This document shows, in pieces, positions 19,371 through 32,037 of a stretch of DNA of 64,000 nucleotides. Under the pieces are notes generated by a model. It saw only the letters and a program-made list of their open reading frames with translations. It did no database searches and had not been told where the DNA came from. The position numbers were made by a program, and so were the translations under genes. How positions within the stretch are numbered: position 1 is the stretch's first letter; each line of letters opens with the position of its first letter. Origin of the DNA: Branchiostoma floridae (lineage: Eukaryota; Chordata; Leptocardii; Amphioxiformes; Branchiostomatidae); the NCBI RefSeq assembly GCF_000003815.2, contig NC_049995.1, positions 9,557,506 through 9,621,505 of the forward strand, read 5' to 3'.

Positions 19371-19668
19371 TATGTGTTGTTTTCGAAAGCAGGTTATTTA
19401 GGGCTATCATTGCAATGAAATGTGAGTTCAAACTGCTATATTTTGAAAAACATTACAATTTGAAACCACCGTCCGTTGACTTGATATCCCTAAATGCGCT
19501 GTTTTGAAAAACAACGGATATAGGTTTCCCGCGGATAAAAGTGAACTGGCGTTAATGATTTAGAAAACTTTGTAAGGCCAATTAAATCTTAAGTTTATTT
19601 TATTGTATGGATGACATCCGCGCACGCATCAATTTTGTCTGTTTTCAAGGAAAAAAGGTTTCGACCAA

Positions 19669-19892
19669 AACGCTAGTTCACCTTTATCCGCGGGGGTAAC
19701 CTATATCCGTTGATTTAAAATGATATTATCATGCTGGCAATATCGACTCGACGGATAATGGTTTTAAACTGCAATAATTTGAAAACAATTTGAAGCCACC
19801 ATCCGTCGACTTGATATTCCTAAATACCTCATCTATAAAAATTGCGAAAAAATGGATATAGGTTACTACAAGGATAAAGGTGATCTAGCGTT
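19669..19892. mobile_element. GTTCACCTTTATCC-type MITE
   Basis: Begins AACGCTAGTTCACCTTTATC and ends with the inverted GGATAAAGGTGATCTAGCGTT. Non-coding, about 224 bp, a sister copy of the split element ending at 19553. Confidence 0.75.
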
Positions 19893-19899
19893 ACTTTAA

Positions 19900-21853
19900 A
19901 CCAAACAAAGCAGTTGTAAATTGAGCACATATATGCAATAATTGAAAAGAAAAGAATATTTCCGGTATACCGGAAAACGGACAGAATGCCAAAGTAAATT
20001 GCAAGTCAGAGGGGGATGTGAAAGAACAAAAATGATAGAAAAGCTGTCCCACCCGTTCAGTATACCGCTTTGTTAAGTCGTTTGTTCAACCTTCCTGACC
20101 AAAGAGAGAGAGAGATTTGATAAATTTATGTAGATGCATTAGCGATGGCACTTATTTTGTTTCGTAATGGACCCACATAAGGATATATGTGTTAGTTATA
20201 TTTCAAATAAAGAATACACAATTAACGGTTTGATAAAGAATTTAGATCGACATGTTTCTTCGACTTAGTCTTCTTTAGGGCTGTCTGCAGTTTTCGTTGT
20301 TAGTCAAATTCATTGCTTGGGAGTTCTTGCTTTCAAAATTGTCATTGTCAGCGTCTGAAAATATATTTTTGATCAATTTCATGTTATTAAGTTTAGATTA
20401 TTTTCATGGATGTCCGTTAGTTACAAAGAGAAAATTTCGACCCGAGACAGAGGGACTGGTCCTGGTGACAGTCCTGGTCGGAATTCTATGAATAGATTTT
20501 TGGAGTATCCATGGTGAAAGTTTTCGGCTAACTTTAACACAATAACACCAAAATGATGATTGAAAACTCAAAATTCTCCTCATTTCAATTCCCAACGGTA
20601 TAAAATGTAATCTTGCGTCTCAATTAAATAGTAATTATAATCAAGTAGCTAATTATGTTTTCCTCATTAGGGTCAGTCTCCGAGGTAAGATTCGAGGATG
20701 CCATGGGAGTAATTTCACGGTCCTCACTTTTGAAAGTAATTCAAATTTGTCATTTCATACCTCATTGGTCAACTCAAAGTGACGGTTGAAGGTACGTCCG
20801 GTACGTCTACAAAGGTCTTTGAATATACAAAAGTATTTCGTTGAAGAGATTCATTAGTCACGTTTGTACACAGTTAATAAAATTTTCATCAAGCAGTGAC
20901 TACTTTTTCATGGTAAACACACGTACCTCCAAATTTCGGTGGCTATTAGTCCATCTTGTTCACGGAGTGACCTAGTTCTCGCGAGAGTTGCGAAAGTATT
21001 TTGAATACATGTTTATACGCTCAACGAATTCCACGCATAAAGAGCAATTTTTCAAAGTTTGTGTCTTTTATATATTGTCTATAGAATTGTACTTTAAAAT
21101 TTATGTTTTGCATTATATTCCAATTATGAAATCAAGAGTCACTCAATATAAAACTTCAAGTTGGTGGCTGAACAGCTTTGTGATCGCCGTCTAGTGTAGC
21201 CTGAGTACCATCCGGGTAGTAGTTCGCTCCTATGTAGCAGAGAACCGACTTTACATAGTGTATGATAAATGCCAGAGCAAGAAGCGACTGTATATAGTAG
21301 TGATATCTTTTTAGATTTATTTTATGACCTCAGAGAATGTATGGTTGGTTTCACTTACTTTGGAAACGGAGATAAGTACTATAATGTTAACTATATTTTT
21401 TCCTAAACCATCAATATTTTCATTATCTGTCCCTCCTTGTATTCTACGTAATTCGGTATGGAAATACAATGACGAATTTTGAGCGAAACGATACAAGTAT
21501 CAAGATATTGCAAATAAAAATATTTGAAATTTTCGCAATGGTTTATAATGTTCGCGGTATTGCTTGACTGCAAACTTTAGAACATCGCAACAAAAAATGC
21601 TTATTCTGTCTTCTTCTTGGCTTTCCTAATGTTCCAAAAGACCTTCAAATTTCTACCAACATTAAATCCCCGCGAACTTTTAAGGCATTGACAGTACATG
21701 CATAAAATCCGTATACAGTTTCCTCCCTATTTCCAGAAGTGGACCATTCCACCGGTCAAAGGTCACTCAATAACACATGGCGGACAAAGTCTTGTAATCA
21801 GGAAAACAGAATATAGAAATCTCGCTAGAAAAGGCATTTTCTGTGTTTAAACA
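19900..21853. other. Intergenic DNA upstream of the hydrolase gene
   Basis: No exon recognised. A small palindrome TTCCGGTATACCGGAA lies near 19960. TTCGCGG-type repeat traces occur around 21550-21690. A first non-coding exon or promoter for the following gene may be in the last few hundred bases, but no TATA box or other decisive signal was seen. Confidence 0.4.
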
Positions 21854-24800
21854 ATGTCTAGCGCGCGGAAAAGACGGGGACAGAATTCTCAGACAGCGAA
21901 ACCGCATGCTGATAAGGAAAATAATCTTCCAAAAGGCCCAGTGGAGGTTTGTAACATGTTATGTTTTTGAATGTTATTCGTCGTAATATATCATATATTT
22001 AAATACATATCCTAGTAATGTTATATAACCGTGGTATAGACCAAACTGATCAAACTGAAAATGACCGATCAGTTGATTTTTTTGGTTTCCAAATATGTTG
22101 TCGTTAAATTTTTTGTGTTTTATAGGTTTTTGAGTATAAATAGCGAAGATATGACTATGAAATTATGAATTCGATGAATATCTTTTGTCAAGAATGAATG
22201 AATATGAGAGCATGGAGAATAGGTCAAAGACTGTAATAGGAATATTGGGGGCAGGATGATAAGAGGGAAGGGCACTAATATCAAAATTAGTGCCCTTCCC
22301 TCTTATCATAAGGCATATATCTACCCCCCACCCCCCTTATAATTTTTTTACATCACCCAATCTGTAATTACTTAGTACCTTCGTGTAGAATGTTGTGTTT
22401 GGACAAGAAGGTTAACAAAGCCTCCTTGGTTTGGGTTAGCGTTTGTTTGTGGTCTAGAAGTCTCATTTAAAAGGCCATGAACTTTAAATTTTAATTTGGT
22501 ATGCAGTATAGTAGGCAGTGTCAAAGTAATGATTTTGTTGTTGTTGTTGTTGTCCTCGTTTAACGTCTATTATTTCGCTAGACGTGGCCTCTTGGTGCTG
22601 AGTAACACATGGTTTGCTTTTGAGTCAATAGTCTCTCTTGGTATTTAACTCTTGGTTTTTTTTGGGGGGCCCCCTAGAGGCTGTCCTAGACACTGCAGCA
22701 GAACTTCCCATTTTGTTATCCTGTTCTTCACAAGGTATTCAACAGCCATGGTAAACTGTTACTAGTAAAATATCAAAACAACAAAAGATATTCTTACCAC
22801 AATATTATTGTAGACCAATGTTTGATTCTCGTACCATTATTTTTTCCGCAATGTTGCAGACCTTTGACCCTCGTAGACGCGCCAAGCCACGGAGTTGGCT
22901 GTCCCGATGTATGAACATCGCCAAGTACATCCTGTTCGCTCTGTTCCTGCCGCCGTTCCTGAACTACACCGCTCTACTCAGGGAACAGGAGATCATGCAG
23001 CCTGAAGGTACATGTATTGTGTTTAGTTGGTGTGTTTGTTTATAAATATGTTGTGTTTTGTGTACTTAGTTGGGCAGACTGCCAGGATATAAGACAAGAA
23101 TGGTGTAAAATTAAACATACTATATTTGGTGAATTGTGATTGCACAAAGTTGTGTGGCCCAGGTATTGAAACCATGGACCATATGCATCTGGTGCACATG
23201 CAGGAAGGACTTAAACTCAAAACGTTTGAGGCCACTCATATGAATGCAAGGGAACCTAATTTTTAGAGCTTCTTTTATATATTGGCACTCTATGTCATAA
23301 CTTTCCGTATCACACGGGTTCTAAGTTGTATCACACAGGCTTTCTTCGAGTAAATCGAACTATTTCAAACGGGCCGAATACGGCACGGTTGAAAATTCGA
23401 ATACCGGATCAGGACGTTAGAATTGCTGTTGTTACAATTTTATGTTAGAGGACACAACATTTTCTCAACTTCTGGTACATTTCACATCTAATTATGTGTT
23501 TTCTCAGGTGGGTATGACATTAATAAAATACAACACGGTGTATTCCGCATCACCCTCGGCCCAAGCCCTCCCGTGGTTGGGCTGGTACCTCGGATCGGAT
23601 ACGGAATACACCGTGTTGTATTCTATATCTATGTGATACCTGGGCCATACATACTAGTAATCTATGATGCAGGTGTTCTCAACCGGGTGATAACTTGGAC
23701 ACTACTGTTATCAGCCTTCCATAAAACTATTCAAACTTTTTGAGTGTGCTATTGTCGATAATGATAATACTATTATACTTGGACTGGCACATTTTGAATT
23801 GAAGCATGTGTTTTCTTGGTTCAAGCCCTCCCTTGGTTCAGATCACCTTCCGGCCCTAAGCCGGATTTTACCCGCAGTCAGGCTTGTAACATGGTTGATA
23901 CGGAAATGACGGACTACAGGGCTGACGTCAGAGTTGCGTTGCGCGGTAGAGGGCAAAAATGGGAAGACGATTTGGGTGTGACTTAAAATCCTTGAAAATC
24001 CTTCTTTTCCTTGAAAATTTGTGCCCAATTTGTCTACTTTTTGAGTTAGAAGGGACAGGTAGGGCCTAAGCTTTCCTGTTTGGGTCAAAATTTGTTCAGT
24101 TTAGCAGTTTAGCTGGTGTCATGACAGGTTTTAGTTATAGGGTGCTACCGGGTGTATCAGGAGGGAAAAGGGGTCAAAGGTGAGGTTTCTTTCATAGAGC
24201 GAGCTTTTCTCGGAGAATGAGCCGAACAACCCTCTGTTTTCTTTGAATGTTAAAAATATAAACTAGACCCAAGTGACTTTCTGGTGGAGAAGAATTTTTA
24301 AGATTGAACTATGGGTTAGTACTTTTTTGAAGCCTTCATTCAGTGTATTTCAACATGCTTGTCAATGGGCAGCCCTAACTTCGATGTCTGACCTACACTG
24401 TGTTTTATTCTATGTTTTGTTGTAACTTGTGTACTTATGCTTGTTCATTTTGCATTGCCCTGGTAAACCAATCATTCTTTTTCATAACAGTGTTATACTG
24501 TTAATGTACAAGCTGCATTTATAAGTCCTGAGGGTAAAGTTTGATCCTCTCACACTATGAGACTTTGAGACTTTGAGACACTAGGATGGTCCCCTACTTT
24601 TTTCAATACATGCTGTGGGATCTGTAAGTTAAGTGTAACAGGTTAGGACACTGTACAGACAAGGAAAAGTCCACAAAACTCGCTTGTTATATTTGTATGC
24701 AGTTTAGATCATCAATGTTCTCTTATACCTTTCTGCAGGAGACTTTGTTGACATAGGGGAGGGACAGAAAATGTTCATCAACTGTAAGGGAAGAGGTGCC

Positions 24801-27800
24801 CCCTCAGGTTAGTTTTGTTTGTTGACATTTGGTGGCATTTCCTAAGGAGAGGTGCCTTTCCATGTCATCTTCATCTGTGTCTGTATATCCCATATAACCT
24901 CTCTTTGGTTTGGCACACCAGCTTCTGCATCCTACATACCTGTGTTTTGTTGTTAAAAAACACCAGCTTCTTTATCTGTATAGCCTTTTGGTGTAGCGCT
25001 CTAGTTTCTGTATCTGTGTAGCCTACATAACACCAAGTGTAACACCACCGTGAAAGTTTTGTAGATAGGTATAGCTGTTATAATTGTCCTTTGGTATAAC
25101 ACACAGCTGGCTTTGCAGGCACATGGTATGGCAGCAGCTGGTTATATTACACTGAGCGACTTGTCATATATAACCTTTGATGATGCCTTCAATTTTTTTA
25201 GTACTTATGGATGCGGGAACTGGGATGACATCTGACGTTTGGGAAATTATACAGCTAGAGCTGGCCAAAAGTACCAGGGTACGTGGACAAATTTTTTTTA
25301 CCACACCATTTCAATTTGTTGATTCTCCAAATCAGTTGTCAAAAGCATTTTGGGTATACAGTCAAACCTGTCTATAGTGGCCACTCAAGGGACCAGACAA
25401 ATGTGGCCACTATAGACAGGTGGCCTCTGTATAGAGGTGGCAACTTGTAGATAAAATACCCAAGGGACCGACAAAAAGTGGCCACTATGGGCAGGTGGCC
25501 CTTCTGTAGAGGTGGCCCGTAATACAGGTTTGACTGTATTTGACATGATTGTTATGATTTTTGCAGGTATGTGTGTATGACAGGGCAGGCCTAGGATATA
25601 GTGACGTCCCACCTCCGGTATGTTACACCATTTCTGTTGTTTTGATGTTTTTTTTACATACAAGCAGAACCCAAGCATTGGACCTGTGATATAAGATCCA
25701 AGCAAAAGCACCCCTGCAGTGCCTGAGCAATCTGCTAGGGGACCCAAACCTACACCACTTATTCCTTACATCAAGAGTAATTGACAATGAAAAAAATAAG
25801 ATTATAGCATGTCCTAGAAAATGATACAAAGACTGGTTGCTGCAATAAACCATGTCATAATGTACACCAACACTCAAGAATTCTGGTAAAATTGATAACT
25901 AAAGATATATATATTCAAAGAATTGTTATAAACCATGAATTGTGATAAATTATGCTTCAGCACCAAGGACATAGCCAACATTCAAGCATTTTGTCAAACT
26001 GTGATATATCAGGGCATATATGTAAACAGGACAAATGTATTTTGATAATCTAAAAAATGTGATAAACCAAGTGATAATGCTTCAGCACCAAGATTGTAAC
26101 CAATATTATACTTTTCAGGGTGTTGAAAGTAGATCGCAGCCGCACACTATCGAAAGGTAATGTTGGCAGCTTAACTCAACTACAAAATTCGATGAGAGTT
26201 CAACCAATGAGAGCATGGCAATTAGCAGTTCAACCAATGAGAGAGTGCCTGCATGCCTGTCAAATATTTTGTAATTCCAAATTTTAATATGGTCGGTGTT
26301 AATGTAAGATTTACGGTGTTTGGTGTTAACGACATTTGGGTTTGCGTGCACGAAGAGTCTCTTTATTCAGTGAAGTACCAAACTGATAAAACTATTTACG
26401 AACATTTATATTATTTTTTACGTACACAGGATGGCAGACAACCTTCACCAAGTCTTGCAGCAGAAGAAGGAGATCAAGAAACCTCTGATCCTGGTTGGTG
26501 CTGAGATCGGCGCTCTGGTTACCAGATTTTATGCGCAAATGCACGATGTGTAAGTGACAAAATATTACCATATTTCCTGCTGAAGAAAAACAAACCTTTA
26601 CCATTTTTTCTCTTCTATTCATCTAAGAAAATAATATTGTGTGCGTACATGCTTTTACCTAGGATTTTTCTATAGCGGGGGGGGGGGGTATAGGTGTAAG
26701 TATTATAAGGGGGTTTGCGGGCATCCACCTTCCTGAGTTTTAGAGAATTTTAAGTTAAAATGGTGCATTCTAAGGTATCCAAGGGACAAAGTTACTGTTA
26801 CTGAGGTCACAGTAGAAGACTGTGACCAAGGATTACCTAGTGCCATCCCTGGTCAATCAGAATTTCATGCTTGTCAGAGGATCTGATCCCCAGTGCAAGA
26901 ACATCTTGTGCGTCCAATTTTTTGTTATCTTTAGAACAGCGCATCCAACAGTTGCTTGGACGCATGCATGTTTGGACATATAACATTCAACAGTTAAAAA
27001 AAAAATTTAACTCAAGTTTCTCTAAAAGATTAGAGTAACAGTTCTTGACTCACCTTGAAGTTGAAGCTTTTACATATTTCCCATTACAATTTATTCTTCA
27101 CAGTTATGAATTTCTTGCATCATTTTATCACAGTGACATCCTGGGTCTTGTGCAGATAGAACCACTAGTGGAAAACCTGTTCTTAGTGGACGGAGGCGTC
27201 TGGGTACAGTACTGGTGAGTATGGGAGTTTTCTTTTACACTACCAGAAAGTCTCACCTACTATACACACATTTTTATGCCTATCAGACATCTTTCTTTAA
27301 GCTTTTCAGGGTTTAACAAGTTTTCTAAAATTCACTTGTCCTATTGGGCAAGTACATAAAAAATTTACTGACCTGAACTAACTTTTCACTTGCCTGAAAT
27401 TGAAGTAACATTTTGCACAGTATGTATTTTTGCTTCCAGGGATGGAATTATTTTATTATTGCCTCTTTTTTTTTCTATGTTCAGACCCTTGCTTGATGTC
27501 ATGACTGTAAAAATCTCACTCAGGGAAAAATCTTACTTGCCCAGTCGGACAAATGGCGTAGGACATGCACTTGCCCAATCAGCACTTTAACTTGCCCGGG
27601 ATAATCAGACTAGTGGACTTTTACTTTTACTTTTACTCTGGCTTTTTACTTTAATTTGTGCTGCATTTCAAGACTTAAAATACACACTAGTAAGTTCTAA
27701 ATAAAGAAGAAGAGGAACAGCTATACCAGCAAAAACAATATATTTCCTCTATGCTCTGTGTAGAGGGAAACATAAATTCTTCATCTGTAGCTTACTCCTA

Positions 27801-29733
27801 GGTTATTAGACTTTTGAAAAATGACAGTTGAGGATTTGTTCTCTTTTCAGGTACCACCAATTGCTGATGTCCCTACAAGCGCTACAGTTCTCTGCTGCGA
27901 TTGGCTTCACAAGGTTTGCACTGATTGTTGGCATGGTTGATCAACCAATCGCAGGGGAGTTAACATCTAGCAGTGTCCAAATCAGACAGGTGTGTTTATG
28001 AAACCTTGTCTTTCTTTTTGCTCTCCCAGTTTTGGAATCTGTATTGTTCATCCAGTATGCAGCTGGCCTATTGACTAATAATTGATACACCAGCTTTGCA
28101 GGCCCACTAGGCAGTAACAGTTTATCTCACACTGACAGGAAGCAAAGTTCAGAGTTGTCAGAATTAGTAATTTTTAACTTGGTGTTGACATCTGAAAGAC
28201 ATCCTAGGTTATGTTTGAGTTTATTTACATGTAGATCATGTGGTGAATGAAAGAATCCTTCACCATTTATCAAACTATCCTCCTTAATCTTTTAAAGCAT
28301 AATCCTACATATAAAGATAAAGTTAGACATACGTCAAAAAGCAGTTACTCAAGCAACTAGTAAGATATGATTTTGGAAACGGTCAGACGTTTCAGATGTC
28401 ATCCACCATCTTTCGTCAGTGACACTGAAGTGATCCGGGAGAAACTGGTCTTTTACCCTAACTATGAGTGCAAAAGAGCTGAAGACAGACAATGTCAAAG
28501 TTAGACATATTTTTTGGTGTACTTGTGACACATAAAAAATGATTACTTCTTTTTTATGGCAGAAATACCTACTATGCCAGCCAAGACATCTCAGTGCTGC
28601 AGTGGACGAACACTATTTCATCAACAGCAGCTTCTCTCAAATAAGGTGAGTTTATGATCATTATGTTTTGAACAAAGTCTCGTGATGTTTAAAAAAAAAG
28701 AATTTGACTCATCTACTTTTCTGAATATCTAAATATTGTTTGCTTGGATGTCTAACCTTCATGAACACATCTACTTTGAATGTCTGTTTTTAGCACTTTA
28801 TGGACGATGAAGTCATTCCTGAAAAACATCTCAGTAACTGTCATCAACGGAAACTATTACGATGAACAGCTTCCACCTGAGCTGAACAGGGTAAGTCTCA
28901 AAAACAGCTTATTCCACATTAAAGGCATCATGTCTCTTACCTTTCATGTTGAATGTTCACCTGTCACACGGGCCTAACAGCTTTGCTAAAGTTTTGTTTT
29001 AAGTTTCGAAATGTTTTTAAAGCAAACCCTTTCTTAACAACAGAAAATTATATGAAAAACGGAAAAAAAGCTATAGTCAAGATCTGTATCCGTATGGGAT
29101 AGCAGCTATTTATGGTACACTGAACAACCAGTCACACTTAACTTGCATGTAATTGCACATCTACTTGCAAGTGTACCATTATGAGCCAACTAGAATGTAC
29201 CTATAGTGCCCCTAATAAATGTTTTTTTTTGGCAACGAGTTCCCCTTTTCCCATTTACAATAAGATGTTAGTTCTAAAAGGGGAAACTTTTTGAAGAAAC
29301 ACTTTTGTTAAATCTGCTTCTTGAAGGGAATGATTATTTCTTCTTATTACCTCTGTAAAAACAGACATATTATAGGTGTAATAGGATACCTGGAGAATTG
29401 GATAATCTTGTTTGGCTATGCTCCAAAGTTGTAGACAAACAAGAAGTATTGACTCCATGACTACACCCCTAGAGATATGTCTGGGCTATGTATAGGGGTA
29501 GCAATTTAGAACTAGATTTTCTCGAGTTTTAACGTTTTTACGCTGTTTGTTCGCAGGCGTGGGCAAAAGCCCAGCAGCACCTGATATCGAATGTCCACCC
29601 CGGCTGCAAGCACATCGTGGTCAACGGCGCTGACCGCCACATGCTGTACAAGAGCCCCAGCTCTGTGGTCAACCCTGTCCTGAGACTGGTCAGACAGTGG
29701 AAACACTCCAACAGGGAAGCCAAGAGACAATAA
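21854..29733 (+). CDS. Membrane-anchored alpha/beta-hydrolase-fold protein with Ser-to-Glu nucleophile
   Basis: Twelve coding exons: 21854-21946, 22860-23007, 24739-24807, 25202-25278, 25567-25617, 26119-26156, 26430-26549, 27134-27214, 27851-27989, 28563-28645, 28794-28890, 29557-29733. All are in phase and give 390 residues. A basic, Ser-rich N-terminus precedes one hydrophobic segment (about 54-72). A typical hydrolase core follows: DIGEGQKMFINCKG, then MDAGTGMTSDVW (oxyanion-side loop), VYDRAGLGYSD (130-142), LILVGAEIGALV (178-189), and ADRHMLYKSP with the candidate catalytic His360. In active relatives the elbow is G-H-S-x-G; here residue 184 is Glu (codon 26503-26505), so classical serine-hydrolase chemistry is unlikely. 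The acid is uncertain; Asp323 is a candidate. The exact subfamily was not recognised and no symbol is given. Topology is probably a type II or signal-anchor membrane protein. It may be a pseudoenzyme or use other chemistry. Confidence 0.9.
22256..22309. repeat. Perfect 24-bp hairpin in intron 1 of the hydrolase gene
   Basis: ATGATAAGAGGGAAGGGCAC plus TAAT is followed by a six-base ATCAAA loop and then the exact reverse complement. The perfect stem indicates recent origin or selection. It could be a tiny foldback element, a cloning or assembly artefact, or a small-RNA precursor. The stem is shorter than most metazoan pre-miRNAs. Confidence 0.85.
23290..23625 (+). mobile_element. Interspersed element ending in an AATACAACACGGTG palindrome, copy 1
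   Basis: An ordered series (CCGTATCACACGG, CACACAGGCTTTCTTCGAG, TCGAACTATTTC, GGGCCGAATACGGCACGG, AGAATTGCTGTTGTTACAA) leads to a terminal palindrome of about 100 bp at 23526-23625, with arms AATACAACACGGTGTATTCC. The same blocks recur in reverse order and orientation at 40565-40985. No coding capacity. It lies in intron 2 of the hydrolase gene. Confidence 0.7.
23925..24310 (+). repeat. Dispersed repeat, copy 2 (pair with 5865-6280)
   Basis: It shares AGAGTTGCGTTGCG, CCTTGAAAATTT, GACAGGTAGGG, GGGTCAAAGGTGA and GACTTTCTGGTGGAGAAG-type blocks with the upstream copy in the same order. Located in intron 2 of the hydrolase gene. Confidence 0.55.
25357..25538. mobile_element. pogo/Tc1-like MITE, CAGTCAAACCTGT ends with TA
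   Basis: TA-CAGTCAAACCTGT on the left and ACAGGTTTGACTG-TA on the right. The interior is built of repeated GTGGCCACTAT and GGTGGC blocks. CAGT-starting ends flanked by TA fit the Tc1/mariner/pogo superfamily. It lies in intron 4 of the hydrolase gene. A partial copy with only the right end lies at about 17360-17460. Confidence 0.8.
28335..28500 (-). repeat. Dispersed repeat shared with 49325-49465
   Basis: Both loci contain GTTACTCAAGCAACT, ACGGTCAGACGTTTC, TTTCGTCAGTGACACTGAAG-like and GGTCTTTTA blocks in the same order. On the minus strand a fragmentary frame includes SVTDERWWMTSETSDRFQ, which may be a relic of a retroelement protein. That assignment is a guess. Intron 9 of the hydrolase gene. 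Confidence 0.55.
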
Positions 29734-30582
29734 CAGATGTTTTAATGATGGACCTATAATCAGTGTTACCCTCCCCCTATGTAGGTTTGATGTATAGTGC
29801 CAAAGTAATTCATTGTGTCATCTTCACCTCTATCTAACTATACACTCTTGTCTTAAACTACTGTAAATTCATTTACTTTAGCAGTGTTTTCAATTTGCAG
29901 TAGGAAGAAAAAGAAAGTTTTCTCTCTAACTTTTTGATTGAACCAATTCTGTATTAGTGTATGATACAGTGGAAATGCATATTTGCAATGTCATAAATTT
30001 AAGGTGGAGTGGTCACTTTGAAAATGAACACAAATGTTTCAAGATCTATAGTACATTCATGCAGAAATCACTACAAGGTTCAGAGGTGTTTTCAAATGTA
30101 AGGTGGATTTTGGACAATGCCTTTTGTTAGCTATAAGAATTTGATTAAAAAAAATTTGGCCCCCAAAGCAATGGCCATGTTCATGGTATAGGTAATTAAT
30201 GATAATGATAGACAAGATTTCCCAATCAACAGTACTGTTTATTGTCATACCTGGGTTGTGGTAACTTACAATATGGGTGCTCAGTTCAGTGAAAGGAGTT
30301 AGATAGGGGTGATGTTAATGTCGTTTAAAAGTTTTGGATTGACAAAATTGATGTGTTGCTGGTTATTTTTGTCTGGAAAGAAAATAGAGTGACTCTAATT
30401 TTACAGCCAAATATGGCTGGGAATAGATATGTGTAAAAATTGAAACTACTTGTGAAACGTCAAGTATGCAAACCCAAAACAAACAATAGTATAAAGTTGC
30501 CTTTACCTACATGTACAGGTAGGTAAATTTGACACATTACACATACATTGTATACCTGTACCAAAAACTGTTTTTGAAAAGA
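29734..30582 (+). other. Probable 3' UTR and flank of the hydrolase gene
   Basis: No coding block follows the stop at 29731-29733. No AATAAA hexamer with a convincing downstream element was picked out, so the transcript end is not fixed. Confidence 0.35.
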
Positions 30583-30752
30583 TACAGTAGAAGCCGCTTA
30601 ATTGCACAGCCTATTTGCCCGAGTGAATTATCCGGATGGTGCAATAATACGAAGTTATCCAGCTGGACCACACCAGTTTGGGATTTAGGGATTCCGTGCA
30701 GTTAACAGAAGTGTGCGTTAATCCGTTGTGCAATCAACTGGCTTCTACTGTA
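30583..30752. mobile_element. pogo/Tigger-like MITE, CAGTAGAAGCC ends
   Basis: TA-CAGTAGAAGCCGCTTAATT on the left and the inverted AACTGGCTTCTACTG-TA on the right. About 170 bp, non-coding, with CCAGCTGGACCACACCAGTT in the interior. Ends beginning CAGT with flanking TA match pogo/Tigger elements. A second copy lies at 31171-31355. Confidence 0.85.
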
Positions 30753-31170
30753 CTTATGATATTACAACTGTTACAGTGTTTATGAAATATTGTGGAATAT
30801 TGAAATGATATGTCAGTGTTCATGTTTTCCGTAAAAAGTTATGTTCATATGATGTTGATGTTATCAAAAGAGTATCCTAGCTTGTATAATTTGTCCAGAT
30901 CCCTGTAGTATTTAGTGGCACACATGGGGCAGCAAGTTTTCTTACTAGAATTTAGTTGTTGTTTCTGTAGCAGGGTATATTTTAACAGGGAGGGGTTGCT
31001 AGTCCTTTCACTTTTACACTCTTGAGGCACCTTCTTGAATAAGGGAGACCCATTTTACGTCACTTCCAAAAGATGAGTGCAACACCAACCAAGATGCCCT
31101 ACCCAGGATTGAAAGTGTGAGACTGAGACTGCTACCAGTTGAGCCACAGAGACATCCTTTAGTATCCTTG

Positions 31171-31355
31171 TACAGTAGAAGCTGTTTAATCGCTTAATTG
31201 TACACCCCATTTACCAGTGTATTTTGTACAATTATCCGGGTGGTGCAACAAAGCAAAGTTCTCCAGCTGGACTCCACCAGTTTGGAAATTGGGGATTCCA
31301 TGCAATAAACAGGAGTGTGCGGTAATCCTTTGTGCAATTAACTGGCTTCTGCTGT
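31171..31355. mobile_element. Second pogo/Tigger-like MITE of the same family
   Basis: Same organisation as 30583-30752: TACAGTAGAAGCTGTTTAAT at the left, AACTGGCTTCTGCTGT at the right, and the shared interior CCAGCTGGACTCCACCAGTT. More diverged at the right end. Confidence 0.8.
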
Positions 31356-31720
31356 CTATTTCTTCATGTTTTAAGACTTGGACATGCTGCAAGTTGAAGG
31401 AACTTAAATCAAAGAAGCAAATCTAAAGACAGATCGCAATGAAAATCAGTGGAAAGTTTGTAAGACATAAAGCAGGGAAAGAACATGTTTCAGAAAATTT
31501 GAAGAAATTTCTTAAAGACAAACAGGGTGCAATAGTTCTTATTTTTATCTATGAGGACATGGTGTACAAACTGATGCAATAATAACGGACTCTACTTATT
31601 TGTCACATTAAAACAGAATTTTTTGTCTTAACTGATGCCTCTGTGATATATTTATTATCAATCGAAATCTAGATCTTAATACTACAATGAAAAGTAAGGC
31701 CTCATAATTCCACAAGACGT

Positions 31721-32037
31721 GGGACCGCGTAGCGCAGCGGCAGCGTGTTTGCCGAGACATCGCGGGTTCGAATCCGGTTGCCGTGTTATCGATCTTGTGC
31801 CCTTGGGAAAGACACCTAACACGACTTTCCTCACGTTACTTAGGTGAAAATGAGTACCTAGCTTCGGCTAGGGCCGTCCCTCTGATAGGACGTTAAATGG
31901 AGGTCCCGGGTTTGGGGAGAGCTACACTAATTAGTTAGACAAGCACCAGACCAAGCCAGAAGGGGGGCCCTTGGTTTAGTTGTCTTCTGCTTTTAAGGCG
32001 ATGACGCCAATGACATGGGCTTCATATTAAAGGTGTG
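31721..32037 (+). mobile_element. tRNA-derived SINE, plus strand
   Basis: A tRNA-like head with a perfect A box TAGCGCAGCGG (31730-31740) and B box GGTTCGAATCC (31765-31775). The body follows with CTTGTGCCCTTGGG, AACACGACTTTCCTCAC, AGGTGAAAATGAGTACC and GATAGGACGTTAAATGGAGG. The body matches the minus-strand SINE at 19169-19370 and the fragments at 42610-42660 + 43984-44030 and 47634-47695. The 3' end is set only approximately. Confidence 0.85.

Larger units (their letters stand above)
17605..19553. mobile_element. GTTCACCTTTATCC-type MITE, split by a SINE insertion
   Basis: The left end AACGCAAGTTCACCTTTATC lies at 17605 and the matching inverted right end GGATAAAAGTGAACTGGCGTT finishes at 19553. 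Between them is the SINE-plus-foldback insertion (17641-19370). Other family members are at 19669-19892, 46397-46626 and 55618-55830. All share the inverted ends and an internal TTGATATCCCTAAAT-type block. Confidence 0.75.
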
